Positions 9,831-18,036 of a DNA stretch of 64,000 bases are shown here, in pieces. The notes under the pieces are model-generated. The model did not search any database. It was not told the DNA's origin and saw only the letters and a program-made list of their open reading frames with translations. The translations under genes and the position numbers were made by a program. The stretch comes from JALYXI01 sp963795835 (GTDB lineage Bacteria > Acidobacteriota > Terriglobia > Bryobacterales > Bryobacteraceae): contig CAWCJC010000002.1 of the NCBI GenBank assembly GCA_963795835.1, forward strand, positions 124,001 through 188,000. Reading direction: 5' to 3'. Position 1 is the stretch's first letter, and every line of letters starts with the position of its first letter.

Positions 9831-10097
9831 ATGGCAAATCACGTATCATCGCTGAAGCGCGTCCGCACGGAAGCCCGCAGGACTGAAATCAACCGCAAGA
9901 ACAAGACTCGTCTCCGCCACCAAATCCGCGCCATGCGCCGGGCCCTGATCGCGAAAGACAACTCCGCAGCCGAGGGTCTTCTACCGAAGACCTTCTCGGT
10001 TATCGATCGCTCCGCTAAGCTGGGCATCATTAAGAAAAATACAGCAGCGCGTTACAAGTCCAACCTGCACCTCAAAGTCAAAGCACTTTCCGCATAA
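9831..10097 (+). CDS. rpsT: 30S ribosomal protein S20
   Basis: The 88-residue basic protein begins MANHVSSLKRVRTEARRTE and ends with KNTAARYKSNLHLKVKAL, the typical S20 pattern of a helical bundle that binds 16S rRNA. Length matches the family. It lies 26 bp downstream of the TonB receptor gene and is convergent with holA. In many bacteria rpsT is a single-gene unit. The short gap leaves little room for a strong private promoter, so it may partly rely on read-through. Confidence 0.95.
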   Translation: MANHVSSLKRVRTEARRTEINRKNKTRLRHQIRAMRRALIAKDNSAAEGLLPKTFSVIDRSAKLGIIKKNTAARYKSNLHLKVKALSA

Positions 10098-10129
10098 GTG
10101 CTGTTCTAAGTTTATCCGGCTGGCGCCAA

Positions 10130-11155
10130 CTAAGCCGCCGTCAGTTCCACCACAAACCGTTCCATCACGATCCGGTCATCTGGTCTGGCGCTGCGTAAGT
10201 CCCGGTCCGCAGCGAAGATCAGCTGCAAGCCGCGCTCCATCTGCGCTTTGGTGAATTTCGACGCAGTTTGGGACACCTGTTCGGCGCGGGATCCCCACAT
10301 CGGTACGCCCTGCTTGGTGAAGTGGCCCTGCACCTGGCTCGCGCTCTTCAGATTCGCCTCTTTCGCAATCAGCGCCATCCGGAACTGTCCCGAAAGGAAC
10401 GACAGCGCAAGGGGCAGATACTCCCCATCGCGGCACAAGGTGTCAAGCACGCCCAGAGCGCGCGAACGGTCACGGCGGCCTAAAGCGCCAACCAGCACGA
10501 AGATCGTTGTTTCCCGCGCATCGGGAATCAGCTCCGCCACGTGCTCCAGATTCACGGTCCCGCTACCGGCGAAGGTTGAGAGCTTTTCCAGTTCCACCGC
10601 GATCCGCCCCGCATCGCCCCCCAGCGATTCGGATAACATCTCCGCCACGCCCGGGCCAAGTGTCAGTTGCGCCTTACGCGCCAACTGCTCCAACAGCGCG
10701 CGCGCCTCGTCCGGCGAGTACTTCTTCAGTTCCACCACATCCGGCACCGCGGCGAAGAACTTCCGCACTCGTTCATTCTTCTTCTTGTCGTCGCCCTCCC
10801 AATCGAAGCGGGTGGATTCGAACAGGATGACGGTGCCCGGCGTTGGACTCTTCATATAAGCCGACAGCTGCGCGGTTCCTGGCGATTCCTCGCTTTCCAC
10901 ACGAGGCAGCGCTGCCTCCGCCGCAGACGCCACAATCAGCCGCTCGGACGCGAAGAGCGAAAGTGACCGCGCATCGTCAATCACTTGGGAAAGGTCTACC
11001 TCGGAGAGATCGTAGTGCGTGATTTCCTGCTCTGCGCGGGCGCTGGACAGAGCCTCCCGGCATCGCCTCCGCTCGTAAGACTCCGAACCGAGCAGCAACG
11101 ACACTGACGGAACGTCACCCCGCTTGATCCGCGTCAGGAATTGCGTTGGCGTCAT
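10130..11155 (-). CDS. holA: DNA polymerase III subunit delta
   Basis: This 341-residue protein shows the HolA pattern: an N-terminal P-loop-like but degenerate region (VSLLLGSESYERRRCREAL), a middle segment YSPDEARALLEQLARK, and the C-terminal clamp-loader collar with PLALSFLSGQFRMALIAKEA. The delta subunit opens the beta sliding clamp within the clamp loader. It is the last gene of a minus-strand cluster, 6 bp after lptE. That order, lptE then holA, is common in bacteria and supports both assignments. Confidence 0.9.
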   Translation of the reverse strand: MTPTQFLTRIKRGDVPSVSLLLGSESYERRRCREALSSARAEQEITHYDLSEVDLSQVIDDARSLSLFASERLIVASAAEAALPRVESEESPGTAQLSAYMKSPTPGTVILFESTRFDWEGDDKKKNERVRKFFAAVPDVVELKKYSPDEARALLEQLARKAQLTLGPGVAEMLSESLGGDAGRIAVELEKLSTFAGSGTVNLEHVAELIPDARETTIFVLVGALGRRDRSRALGVLDTLCRDGEYLPLALSFLSGQFRMALIAKEANLKSASQVQGHFTKQGVPMWGSRAEQVSQTASKFTKAQMERGLQLIFAADRDLRSARPDDRIVMERFVVELTAA

Positions 11156-11161
11156 TGCTTT

Positions 11162-11680
11162 TCAGAACTTCTCGAGCACAGCACTCACCACACTGCGCGC
11201 CACATCGCGGCTCACGCGCTGCATGGCCGGCTCGTTCTCATCGAAGTAGTTGCGCGGATCGATCGAGATCTCATATCGTTCGTGAACCTCGAAGTTAGGC
11301 CGTGTGAAGAGTACGGTCCCTGCCTTGTCGCGCAACGTAACCGATACGGTAACGATCACCTGCACAGCCGTATTCCGCCCGGACACATTATCGACAATCG
11401 TCGGATAGGAGATGAAGTTGACGACGGCCCCGGAGAGTACAGCGTCGGCGCTCTGTGGGTCCGCTGTGATCTTGTAACGCGTTCGCGAGATGAACTCGCG
11501 CGTCACTGCCGTGGCCAGCAGGTCGGACACCTTGTATTGTGTGGTCACGTTGCCGAATGCAGGAACCGCGATGGTGTTGATGGTCTTGGGAAGCGCGTCT
11601 GTGGTTCCAGCGACATGGTAGCCGCATCCGGCCAGAATCAGCATCAGGAGGACAGCCAAGATCGGCGAGCAATACTTCAA
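11162..11680 (-). CDS. lptE: LptE-like LPS-assembly lipoprotein
   Basis: The 172-residue protein has a lipoprotein signal peptide with lipobox LAGC (Cys19) followed by GYHVAGTTDALP, the conserved start of LptE-type proteins. The body contains TIAVPAFGNVTTQYKVSDLLATAV, which fits the LptE fold. LptE plugs the LptD barrel in the outer membrane and helps insert lipopolysaccharide. Its start overlaps the upstream Usg-like gene by 4 bp, and holA follows after 6 bp. Confidence 0.88.
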   Translation of the reverse strand: MKYCSPILAVLLMLILAGCGYHVAGTTDALPKTINTIAVPAFGNVTTQYKVSDLLATAVTREFISRTRYKITADPQSADAVLSGAVVNFISYPTIVDNVSGRNTAVQVIVTVSVTLRDKAGTVLFTRPNFEVHERYEISIDPRNYFDENEPAMQRVSRDVARSVVSAVLEKF

Positions 11681-12663
11681 AGGACCTCTTGGATGACTTT
11701 AAGAGCATTATCGGCGCTCAGTTTCAGGTTATCGGCGGCCATCCAGATCCAAAGGGCGCGCGGATTGTTGCGATCAAACGAGATTGCCCCCACAGTAACT
11801 CCGCTCTGTCCCGCGACACCGACATTGTTTGGTGGCTCCATGGATCCGCCGCGCACGTCAATGGGCGCACCCTCCAGAATTTGCTCAAGCGCGGCTACGC
11901 TGGGCCGTTCCGCAAATTCAATCCAAAGCGAAAAGCTGTAACCGTGAAATACTGGCGCCTGCGCCAGCCGCAGTGAAGGCACGGGCGCTCCGGAACCGTT
12001 GGCCAGCAGCGTCGCCAGATGCCGTTCAATGCGCGCCTCGACCTCTTCCAACTGCACAGGCGCGTCGTCTCCCAAGCGGGGCAGAAGGACGTAGCTCACC
12101 TGTGCATCGTAAACAGCTTTCGGAAGTGGCTTGAAGGAGAGCAAACTGACTGCTTGTTCCTGCATCTCTTCAATGCCCCCGCGGCCACGCTCGCTTGCCG
12201 GCTCGAACACCTGCACCACGGAACGCTCAATCGCAAACACCGGATGAATACGGTCCAACAGCAGCGCCAAAGCGATAGCGGCCGGATGCGCGATCACCTG
12301 GATGGCATCATGCGCAACCCGGAAATCGTAAGACTCCAGCATGGGAGCGCGAAGCCGCGATTCCGCTTTGTCTTCCAGGCCGTAACTCAGATCGACCAGT
12401 GTTCCTTCCAGGCCAAAGGCGGAAACCTCACGCGCCGTTTCTGCAGAACACGCCAGAACCACCGCGCTTGCGCCCACAAACGACTCCCGGTCGAGCTTCG
12501 CGATTACGGCAGGTTCACCCGCCGCATCCGTCAGCTTACCTTCCTCTTCTTCGGGCGCGGCAACCAGGCGCAATTGCAACCCCAGTCCGCTCTCGCCAAC
12601 AGTATCCCGGATCTCCCGTCCCAACAGAGACTCGCCCCCGACCAACGCCACGGTTTCAGCCAA
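11677..12663 (-). CDS. Catalytically degenerate aspartate-semialdehyde dehydrogenase homologue (Usg-like)
   Basis: The 328 residues follow the aspartate-semialdehyde dehydrogenase layout: an N-terminal Rossmann start (VALVGGESLLGREI) and a C-terminal dimerisation/substrate domain. The active-site signature normally reading N-P-N-C is HPAA here (126-129), so the catalytic cysteine is Ala129. The later G-H-S motif with the catalytic His reads GYS. It is therefore probably not an active dehydrogenase, similar in kind to E. coli Usg-1. It overlaps pssA by 8 bp and lptE by 4 bp, so it is translated within a membrane-lipid and envelope operon. Its role is unknown and may be structural or regulatory. 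Confidence 0.75.
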   Translation of the reverse strand: MAETVALVGGESLLGREIRDTVGESGLGLQLRLVAAPEEEEGKLTDAAGEPAVIAKLDRESFVGASAVVLACSAETAREVSAFGLEGTLVDLSYGLEDKAESRLRAPMLESYDFRVAHDAIQVIAHPAAIALALLLDRIHPVFAIERSVVQVFEPASERGRGGIEEMQEQAVSLLSFKPLPKAVYDAQVSYVLLPRLGDDAPVQLEEVEARIERHLATLLANGSGAPVPSLRLAQAPVFHGYSFSLWIEFAERPSVAALEQILEGAPIDVRGGSMEPPNNVGVAGQSGVTVGAISFDRNNPRALWIWMAADNLKLSADNALKVIQEVL

Positions 12664-13537
12664 CTTGATGCTCCGGTTCCGGGTGGCGCGCAGGCCGGAG
12701 CCTTCTCAGCAAACCGCCCAGCCGAATTGCTACGCCACTCCCCACATAAGCCGTTGCCATGAGGAGCAAAGCAGGTTGGGAGTAAGAGACCAGCACGAAG
12801 ATGAACGCCCCCAGCAGAATCACTGTGAGTGGGGAACGCGGGCGCAACAGGTTTAGTTCTTTAAAACTGTTATATCGCCATGTGCTCACCATCAGGAATG
12901 CCAGCATCCCCAGAAGGCAGAGCCAGACCACAGCGGGCCGCCAAAAGCTGACAGGATAGCCATCGGCGAAATATACGACGGCCGCCACCATACCGGCAGC
13001 CGCTGGAATCGGGAGCCCAACGAAGTACTTGCGATCCCGTCGCCCCGGATTCTTGGGCATAGGATTCTTCTGGACATTGAATCGAGCCAGCCGCGCGACG
13101 CCGCAAAGCAGGAACAGAAACGAAACCAACTTGCCTGCGCGCGACAGATGTTCATTCACGACCGCACCTACCCCGACGTCTACAAACTGAATGCCCCAGC
13201 AGAAACCCAGCAGCGCCGGCGCGATTCCAAAGCTGATGGCATCGGCCAGCGAATCCAGCTCTGCGCCAAATGCGGACGTGGTGTTCGTCATGCGCGCCAC
13301 GCGGCCATCCAGGCCGTCCAAAAGCACGGAAAGCCCGATTACTTTCGCGGCAAATCCGAAATGTTCCGCCGCTTCGCCGGGCCGAAGGGTGACCAGCAAG
13401 GAGGCTTGAATCGTATGCAGGATGGCCAGATAACCGAGGAGTATGTTGCCTGCGGTGAAAAGCGAGGGTAGCGCAAAGGCCGCGCGGGACCGCGTACGCG
13501 CAACTGCAGGCTCTACGTTGGAATCTACGTCTGGCAA
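12656..13537 (-). CDS. pssA: CDP-diacylglycerol--serine O-phosphatidyltransferase
   Basis: This integral membrane enzyme makes phosphatidylserine from CDP-diacylglycerol and serine. The CDP-alcohol phosphotransferase motif D-G-x2-A-R-x8-G-x3-D-x3-D is complete (D77, G78, A81, R82, G91, D95, D99). About six hydrophobic helices follow the N-terminal segment LPSLFTAGNILLGYLAI. The 293-residue length includes a hydrophilic N-terminal tail of about 20 residues. Its start overlaps psd by 13 bp, so the two consecutive steps of phosphatidylethanolamine synthesis are translationally linked. Confidence 0.93.
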   Translation of the reverse strand: MPDVDSNVEPAVARTRSRAAFALPSLFTAGNILLGYLAILHTIQASLLVTLRPGEAAEHFGFAAKVIGLSVLLDGLDGRVARMTNTTSAFGAELDSLADAISFGIAPALLGFCWGIQFVDVGVGAVVNEHLSRAGKLVSFLFLLCGVARLARFNVQKNPMPKNPGRRDRKYFVGLPIPAAAGMVAAVVYFADGYPVSFWRPAVVWLCLLGMLAFLMVSTWRYNSFKELNLLRPRSPLTVILLGAFIFVLVSYSQPALLLMATAYVGSGVAIRLGGLLRRLRPARHPEPEHQVG

Positions 13538-14190
13538 AGAAGCCCTTCTTCCACATCGAGCGGCAGCGCCATCACTTTCAACGCCTCCACGCGGTCACCC
13601 CGGCGGGCCAAAATACTGGAACCGGCGGAGACGCGCATCCCGGGTTTCACTTCCAAATGCCATTCGGGCCCAAAAATCACATCCACGCGCGAACCGAACT
13701 TAATCATCCCGACGCGCTCCCCCGCCTGCACGAACTCGCCCGGCTTGCGGGTAAACACAATTCGGCGCGCAATCAGACCGGCAATCTGCTTGAACACAAC
13801 AGTCGTGCCATCGCCCTTTACGACAACGGTATTCTGCTCGTTTTCAGCCGACGCGCTTTCAAGGCTCGCCACCAGGAACTTCCCTTTCGAATACCGCACG
13901 TCCGAGATTACGCCGGAGATGGGGCTGCGATTTACGTGAACATCAAAAACGTTAAGGAAGATGCTGATCCGAGTCTCATTGTCTTCTTTCACCACGGCGA
14001 CGATCTTGCCATCGGCGGGCGAAACCGCTACGTTTCCCGCAGGGGCAAGCCGTTCCGGATCGCGGAAGAAGTAGGCGCAGAACGCACCGACCAGGAACAG
14101 GGGGAGCGCATACCAGGGTCCGGCTAAAAAGCCGACAATCGCCCCTGCCACCGTGAATGCCAAGGCGTAATAGATTCCGTCGCGGACCAT
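13525..14190 (-). CDS. psd: Phosphatidylserine decarboxylase proenzyme, short form
   Basis: The 221-residue protein matches the short PSD type. It has two N-terminal hydrophobic segments, FFRDPER near residue 42, the SPADGKI motif near 57, FLNVFDVHVNRSPISG near 78, and the self-cleavage site GMIKFGSRVD. Cleavage between Gly166 and Ser167 generates the pyruvoyl cofactor. It converts phosphatidylserine to phosphatidylethanolamine in the inner membrane. It lies upstream of pssA in the same operon, 9 bp after the low-complexity membrane protein gene. Confidence 0.94.
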   Translation of the reverse strand: MVRDGIYYALAFTVAGAIVGFLAGPWYALPLFLVGAFCAYFFRDPERLAPAGNVAVSPADGKIVAVVKEDNETRISIFLNVFDVHVNRSPISGVISDVRYSKGKFLVASLESASAENEQNTVVVKGDGTTVVFKQIAGLIARRIVFTRKPGEFVQAGERVGMIKFGSRVDVIFGPEWHLEVKPGMRVSAGSSILARRGDRVEALKVMALPLDVEEGLLCQT

Positions 14191-14199
14191 GTACTGCTT

Positions 14200-15729
14200 C
14201 TATTTTACTTTGGGTTCAGCCTTATGCGCGCCCGCGGCACGTTCTGATTTGCGAACTTCCTCAAAGTATTGCTGCACGTAGCCCTGCAACTCCACGGGAA
14301 CCTCGTCCCGATTCACCTCGCCGGCGGCTTCTCCATGGGTGGCGCTGCGCTTCGAATACTGAGTCCGAAGCTGTTGCGGGCCGGATTGCGATTCCACCAT
14401 CATTTCCCCCGAGACACTGGCGGAGCGCTTGCCGATTACTTCCGATAGCTTTCCCATGGCCGCCTTCTGCTCAGCGGCTTTAACGTCTTTCGAGCCATCC
14501 TGCTTGCCGACGCCGCTGCCCGGTTGCGCCGCAGCCTGCTGCTCGGAACTCTTGCCGTTCCCTTTGCCTTGGCCCTGATCCGAATTGTCCTGGTCGCCTG
14601 CTTGTTGGCCCTGCTGCCCTTCCGCGGATTCCTGCTGGCCTCCGTCCTTGCTTTCGCCGGGTGTTCCTTTCTCGCCCGCTTTCGCCTGCTGCGATTGCCC
14701 TTTTTGCTGGCCCTGCTGACCATTCGGTTTCTGTCCCGCCTGGCCGTTCTGGGGCGACACCTTCGACATTAGATTTTGCATGGCGTCCTTCAGCTTGGAC
14801 ATCATGCTGGAACTTTGCGGCTCACCGCCTTGTTTACTGGCGCTCTGTTCCCCTTGTTGCTGACCCTCTTTGCTTCCCGAGGGATTATCGGCCGCATTCT
14901 TGCCGGCAGCGGGCTGCCCGTTTTCCGCCTGTTCGGAGGCGCCTTTCTGATCGCCTTCCTTCTCCCCCGCTTCGCCCTTGGAGTTACCGTCTTTGCCGGC
15001 GGAAGCGGATTGCGCTTTCTCGTTATTTACATCCGGATCGCTTACGCTTTCCAGAGCGGAGGCCGGCGCGGCATCCAACTCTCCGGCCCGTTTCTGATCG
15101 GAGCGCGCCATCGGGTTGCCATTTTCATCGAAAGTCTCGGCAGTCTTTGGATCGCCATTTTTCTTGCGCGCGTCAGCTGCCAGCTTGTCTTCCGGAGCAT
15201 GAAGGCCAAAGCCGTCCATTACCACCTGGGGCAGGGGAGTCCGGAGGTCCATGGTGCGGCGAATGCCGTAGCGTAAAGCGAACAATCCGGACGCTAGTAT
15301 CCCGAGAAGGGCGACGATGTACATCGCCCGCGGCGTCCGGAAAGGCACGGCCGTTTGCAGGTTCACAGAAGGAATGAGCCGTTCGGCCTGCGTTTTCTGA
15401 AATTCTCGAATGGCAGGGAGGGCTGCGCCTGAAGGCGGATGCTGCTCGAAGTGCAGCGCGGTGGAAAGGGCGTCATTCAGACCCGCGCGCGCGTCCACCA
15501 GAACGGCAATCCGGTAAGGCGAAGGAATGCGGCTCAGAATGCGGTAAAGGCCAAATCCGAGGCCCAGAACAGCAAGCGCCAGCACGATCCGCCAATCGAG
15601 CAGTTGGGTTCCGGCAAGCAGCAGCAGGATGACGCAGCCCAGCAGCAAGGAGACTGCCCACGCCGATTGCGCCCACAGTTCGTTCCATACATACCGCTGT
15701 CTTGCCCGTTCAATAAATGAGAAGATCAA
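14200..15729 (-). CDS. Membrane protein with long low-complexity Gln/Gly/Lys region, unknown function
   Basis: The 509-residue protein has two helices near residues 22-65 and another near 138-155. A highly polar low-complexity stretch (about 200-400) follows, rich in Q, G, K, S and E, with many GQQ and KGQ steps. It ends in a short conserved-looking block, DEVPVELQGYVQQYFEEVRK. The layout (N-terminal helices, disordered middle, C-terminal VPxELxxYVxxYF block) resembles DUF4175-like or BatA-neighbour membrane proteins, but I cannot assign it firmly. It lies between the methyltransferase and psd on the same strand, with short gaps. Confidence 0.7.
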   Translation of the reverse strand: MIFSFIERARQRYVWNELWAQSAWAVSLLLGCVILLLLAGTQLLDWRIVLALAVLGLGFGLYRILSRIPSPYRIAVLVDARAGLNDALSTALHFEQHPPSGAALPAIREFQKTQAERLIPSVNLQTAVPFRTPRAMYIVALLGILASGLFALRYGIRRTMDLRTPLPQVVMDGFGLHAPEDKLAADARKKNGDPKTAETFDENGNPMARSDQKRAGELDAAPASALESVSDPDVNNEKAQSASAGKDGNSKGEAGEKEGDQKGASEQAENGQPAAGKNAADNPSGSKEGQQQGEQSASKQGGEPQSSSMMSKLKDAMQNLMSKVSPQNGQAGQKPNGQQGQQKGQSQQAKAGEKGTPGESKDGGQQESAEGQQGQQAGDQDNSDQGQGKGNGKSSEQQAAAQPGSGVGKQDGSKDVKAAEQKAAMGKLSEVIGKRSASVSGEMMVESQSGPQQLRTQYSKRSATHGEAAGEVNRDEVPVELQGYVQQYFEEVRKSERAAGAHKAEPKVK

Positions 15730-15747
15730 CCGAAGCTCCCGTTTTTA

Positions 15748-16584
15748 TTATGTCGCCGCAAACGGGGCGGCCTGTTTCACTGCCAGGATACTAAGAGAAG
15801 GCCCGTGCTTGTGCCGGGTTTGTTCATCGAAAACCCGAAAGTCCCGAAATCCGAAGTGCTTCAACGCCCCGAACAAATCTTCCCGCGTTAGCCAATGGGA
15901 AAACTCGGCGTTGCCGCCGCAGAAGCCTGCGTTTTCCAGGCCTTCTAAATAACTGTAGCGGCGTAGAGCGTAAGTATAGCCATGGGTGACCCGGCTGAAA
16001 ACATCAGTAAAGCGGTGCGGCAAATTCGTATCCTGCCTGATACTCACCTCTTCGTAGTAGTGCGTCCAGAGGAAAAGCCGGTTACAGCGCTGCGCAATCT
16101 GGGCGATCAATTCCACCGGTTCCTTCATGTGATACAGGACGCCGCTGGCCACGCAAAGGTCGAAGCGGTCCTCCGGGAGCCGTTCGAAGTAGCCGCGAAA
16201 ATCGCCGAGCACAAATTCCACCGACGGCATGCCCAGCAGTTCCTTCACGATCAGACATTTTAGGAAGGCACGGCGATTCGATTCGATTGCCAGCACGCGG
16301 CTTGCGCCGGCGCGGTCCAGAATGAAGGAATGGGCGCCTTCCAGGGGCCCCAACTCCAGCACGCGCATATCCGCAATGCCGTTCAGTTCGCCCAACATCC
16401 AGTAAATCCGGGGGTCCTCGAAGAGAGGGACCGGACCGGCATTCACGTTACATTCCTTGGGGAACTTGGAAGACCATTCGCCCGCGAAGATGTCGATCAT
16501 ATTTTGCGGATCTGGCGGATTTGAAATATAGCTGTCCAGCCAGCTTTCCGCTTTCGCGGGCTGCTTCTTCTTCAGTAAAGCCAA
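15748..16584 (-). CDS. Class I SAM-dependent methyltransferase
   Basis: The 278-residue protein has SAM-binding motif I VLELGPLEGAHSF near residue 75, an acidic motif II (VLAIESN), FVLGDFRGYFE as motif III, and FDLCVASGVLYHM as motif IV. There is no signal peptide or membrane segment. The substrate cannot be deduced; sugar, lipid or small-molecule methylation are all possible. It is the first gene of the long minus-strand run toward psd and pssA, and is divergent from the NtrC-type regulator at 16620. Confidence 0.8.
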   Translation of the reverse strand: MALLKKKQPAKAESWLDSYISNPPDPQNMIDIFAGEWSSKFPKECNVNAGPVPLFEDPRIYWMLGELNGIADMRVLELGPLEGAHSFILDRAGASRVLAIESNRRAFLKCLIVKELLGMPSVEFVLGDFRGYFERLPEDRFDLCVASGVLYHMKEPVELIAQIAQRCNRLFLWTHYYEEVSIRQDTNLPHRFTDVFSRVTHGYTYALRRYSYLEGLENAGFCGGNAEFSHWLTREDLFGALKHFGFRDFRVFDEQTRHKHGPSLSILAVKQAAPFAAT

Positions 16585-16619
16585 TTCCTGAGTATGTCAA
16601 AATTGATTGAAAACGTGAA

Positions 16620-18002
16620 ATGGATCGACTCCTGAAAATTCTGATCGTCGATGACGAGAGCAGCCAGCGAACGGGGCTTGCCGGTATGGTGAAGGCCTGG
16701 GGGATGCAGGCTGAAACCGCAACCGACGGCGGCGACGCGCTCGAGAAGCTGGAAACTTATTCGCCCGATGTCATCGTCACCGACCTCAACATGCCTCGCA
16801 TGGATGGCTACGAGTTGATGAAGACATTGCGGGAACAAGGCAACACCACGCCCGTGGTGGTTGTAACTGCGTTCGGCAATGTGGATACGGCGGTCCGCAC
16901 AGTGCATGAGATGGGCGCTTACTGGTTCCTTGAAAAGCCGGTGCAGCCGAATGTGATGCAGACTTTGCTTCGCCGGGCCGCGACGCACAACGTGTTGGGC
17001 AAGGAAGTGCGTGTTTTGGAGCGCACGCTGCAATATAAAGGATCGTTGGGGGAGATGGTGGGCAATTCGCCGCGTATGCAGGAGATTTTTTCTCATCTGC
17101 AACAAGCGGGGCCCAGCAAGGCGTGCGTGCTGATTTCAGGTGAGAGCGGAACCGGCAAAGAGCTGGTGGCACGAACGCTGCATATGCTCAGCCCCCGGAA
17201 GCAGGGGCCATTCGTGGCCATTAACTGCGCCGCGCTGCCGGAAACCTTAATCGAAAGTGAATTGTTCGGGCATGAGAAGGGTTCGTTTACGGGCGCTTCG
17301 GAGCGCCGTGCGGGATGCTTTGAGATCGCGCAGCATGGCACGTTGCTTCTCGATGAGATCGGCGAGATGCCGATGTTGACGCAAGCGAAACTCCTTCGTG
17401 TTTTAGAGGATTCGAAGGTGCGGAGGTTGGGCGGTAAAGCGGAATTTGAGGTGGATGTCCGGGTGATCGCGGCCACCAATAAAGTGCCGGATGACGCGGT
17501 GCGGGGCGGGAATCTTCGGGAAGATCTCTTTTACCGTTTGAACGTTTTCCACATCCATCTGCCGCCATTGCGCGAGCGCAAAGAAGACATTCCTGCCATT
17601 GCGGAAGCGTTGCTCATCGACATGAACAAGAAGCACGAGATGCAGGCAACGGAGTTTTCTCCGGAGGTGATGAATGCTTTGCAAACCTACGATTGGCCCG
17701 GAAATATTCGCGAACTGCGAAACGCCGTGGAACGGTCGGTAATTCTGACCCGGCAGGGGCCGATCACGCTAGGCGCACTGCCGGTGAACTTGCAGCCGAA
17801 GCAGATGGCCGCCGCCGCGGCAGCTACCGCTTTGTCTGTGGCGGATCTCAAGCTGCCGATTGGAACGACTTTGGTGAAAGCGGAGCGCGAACTCATTATG
17901 CGAACGCTGGAACATACCAAGCAGAACAAAGCGGAGGCCGCGGAGATTCTGGGTCTCACCGTAAAAGCGTTGCAGGCGAAGCTGAAAGAGTACGAAGAAT
18001 AG
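16620..18002 (+). CDS. Sigma54-dependent response regulator, NtrC family
   Basis: The 460 residues contain a receiver domain (1-120) with phospho-acceptor Asp55 in VIVTDLNMP and Lys107 in EKPVQP. An AAA+ sigma54-interaction domain follows, with Walker A GESGTGK (174-180), the sigma54-contact loop GSFTGA (221-226, a variant of GAFTGA) and Walker B LLLDEIGEM. A Fis-type helix-turn-helix closes the protein (NKAEAAEILGLTVKALQAKL). It should activate sigma54 promoters in response to phosphorylation. No sensor kinase is adjacent, so it is an orphan here. It is transcribed away from the methyltransferase gene and 34 bp before proS. Confidence 0.92.
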   Translation: MDRLLKILIVDDESSQRTGLAGMVKAWGMQAETATDGGDALEKLETYSPDVIVTDLNMPRMDGYELMKTLREQGNTTPVVVVTAFGNVDTAVRTVHEMGAYWFLEKPVQPNVMQTLLRRAATHNVLGKEVRVLERTLQYKGSLGEMVGNSPRMQEIFSHLQQAGPSKACVLISGESGTGKELVARTLHMLSPRKQGPFVAINCAALPETLIESELFGHEKGSFTGASERRAGCFEIAQHGTLLLDEIGEMPMLTQAKLLRVLEDSKVRRLGGKAEFEVDVRVIAATNKVPDDAVRGGNLREDLFYRLNVFHIHLPPLRERKEDIPAIAEALLIDMNKKHEMQATEFSPEVMNALQTYDWPGNIRELRNAVERSVILTRQGPITLGALPVNLQPKQMAAAAAATALSVADLKLPIGTTLVKAERELIMRTLEHTKQNKAEAAEILGLTVKALQAKLKEYEE

Positions 18003-18036
18003 CTCCGCGCTTGCTAAACTGAGAGGCTTCCCTATC

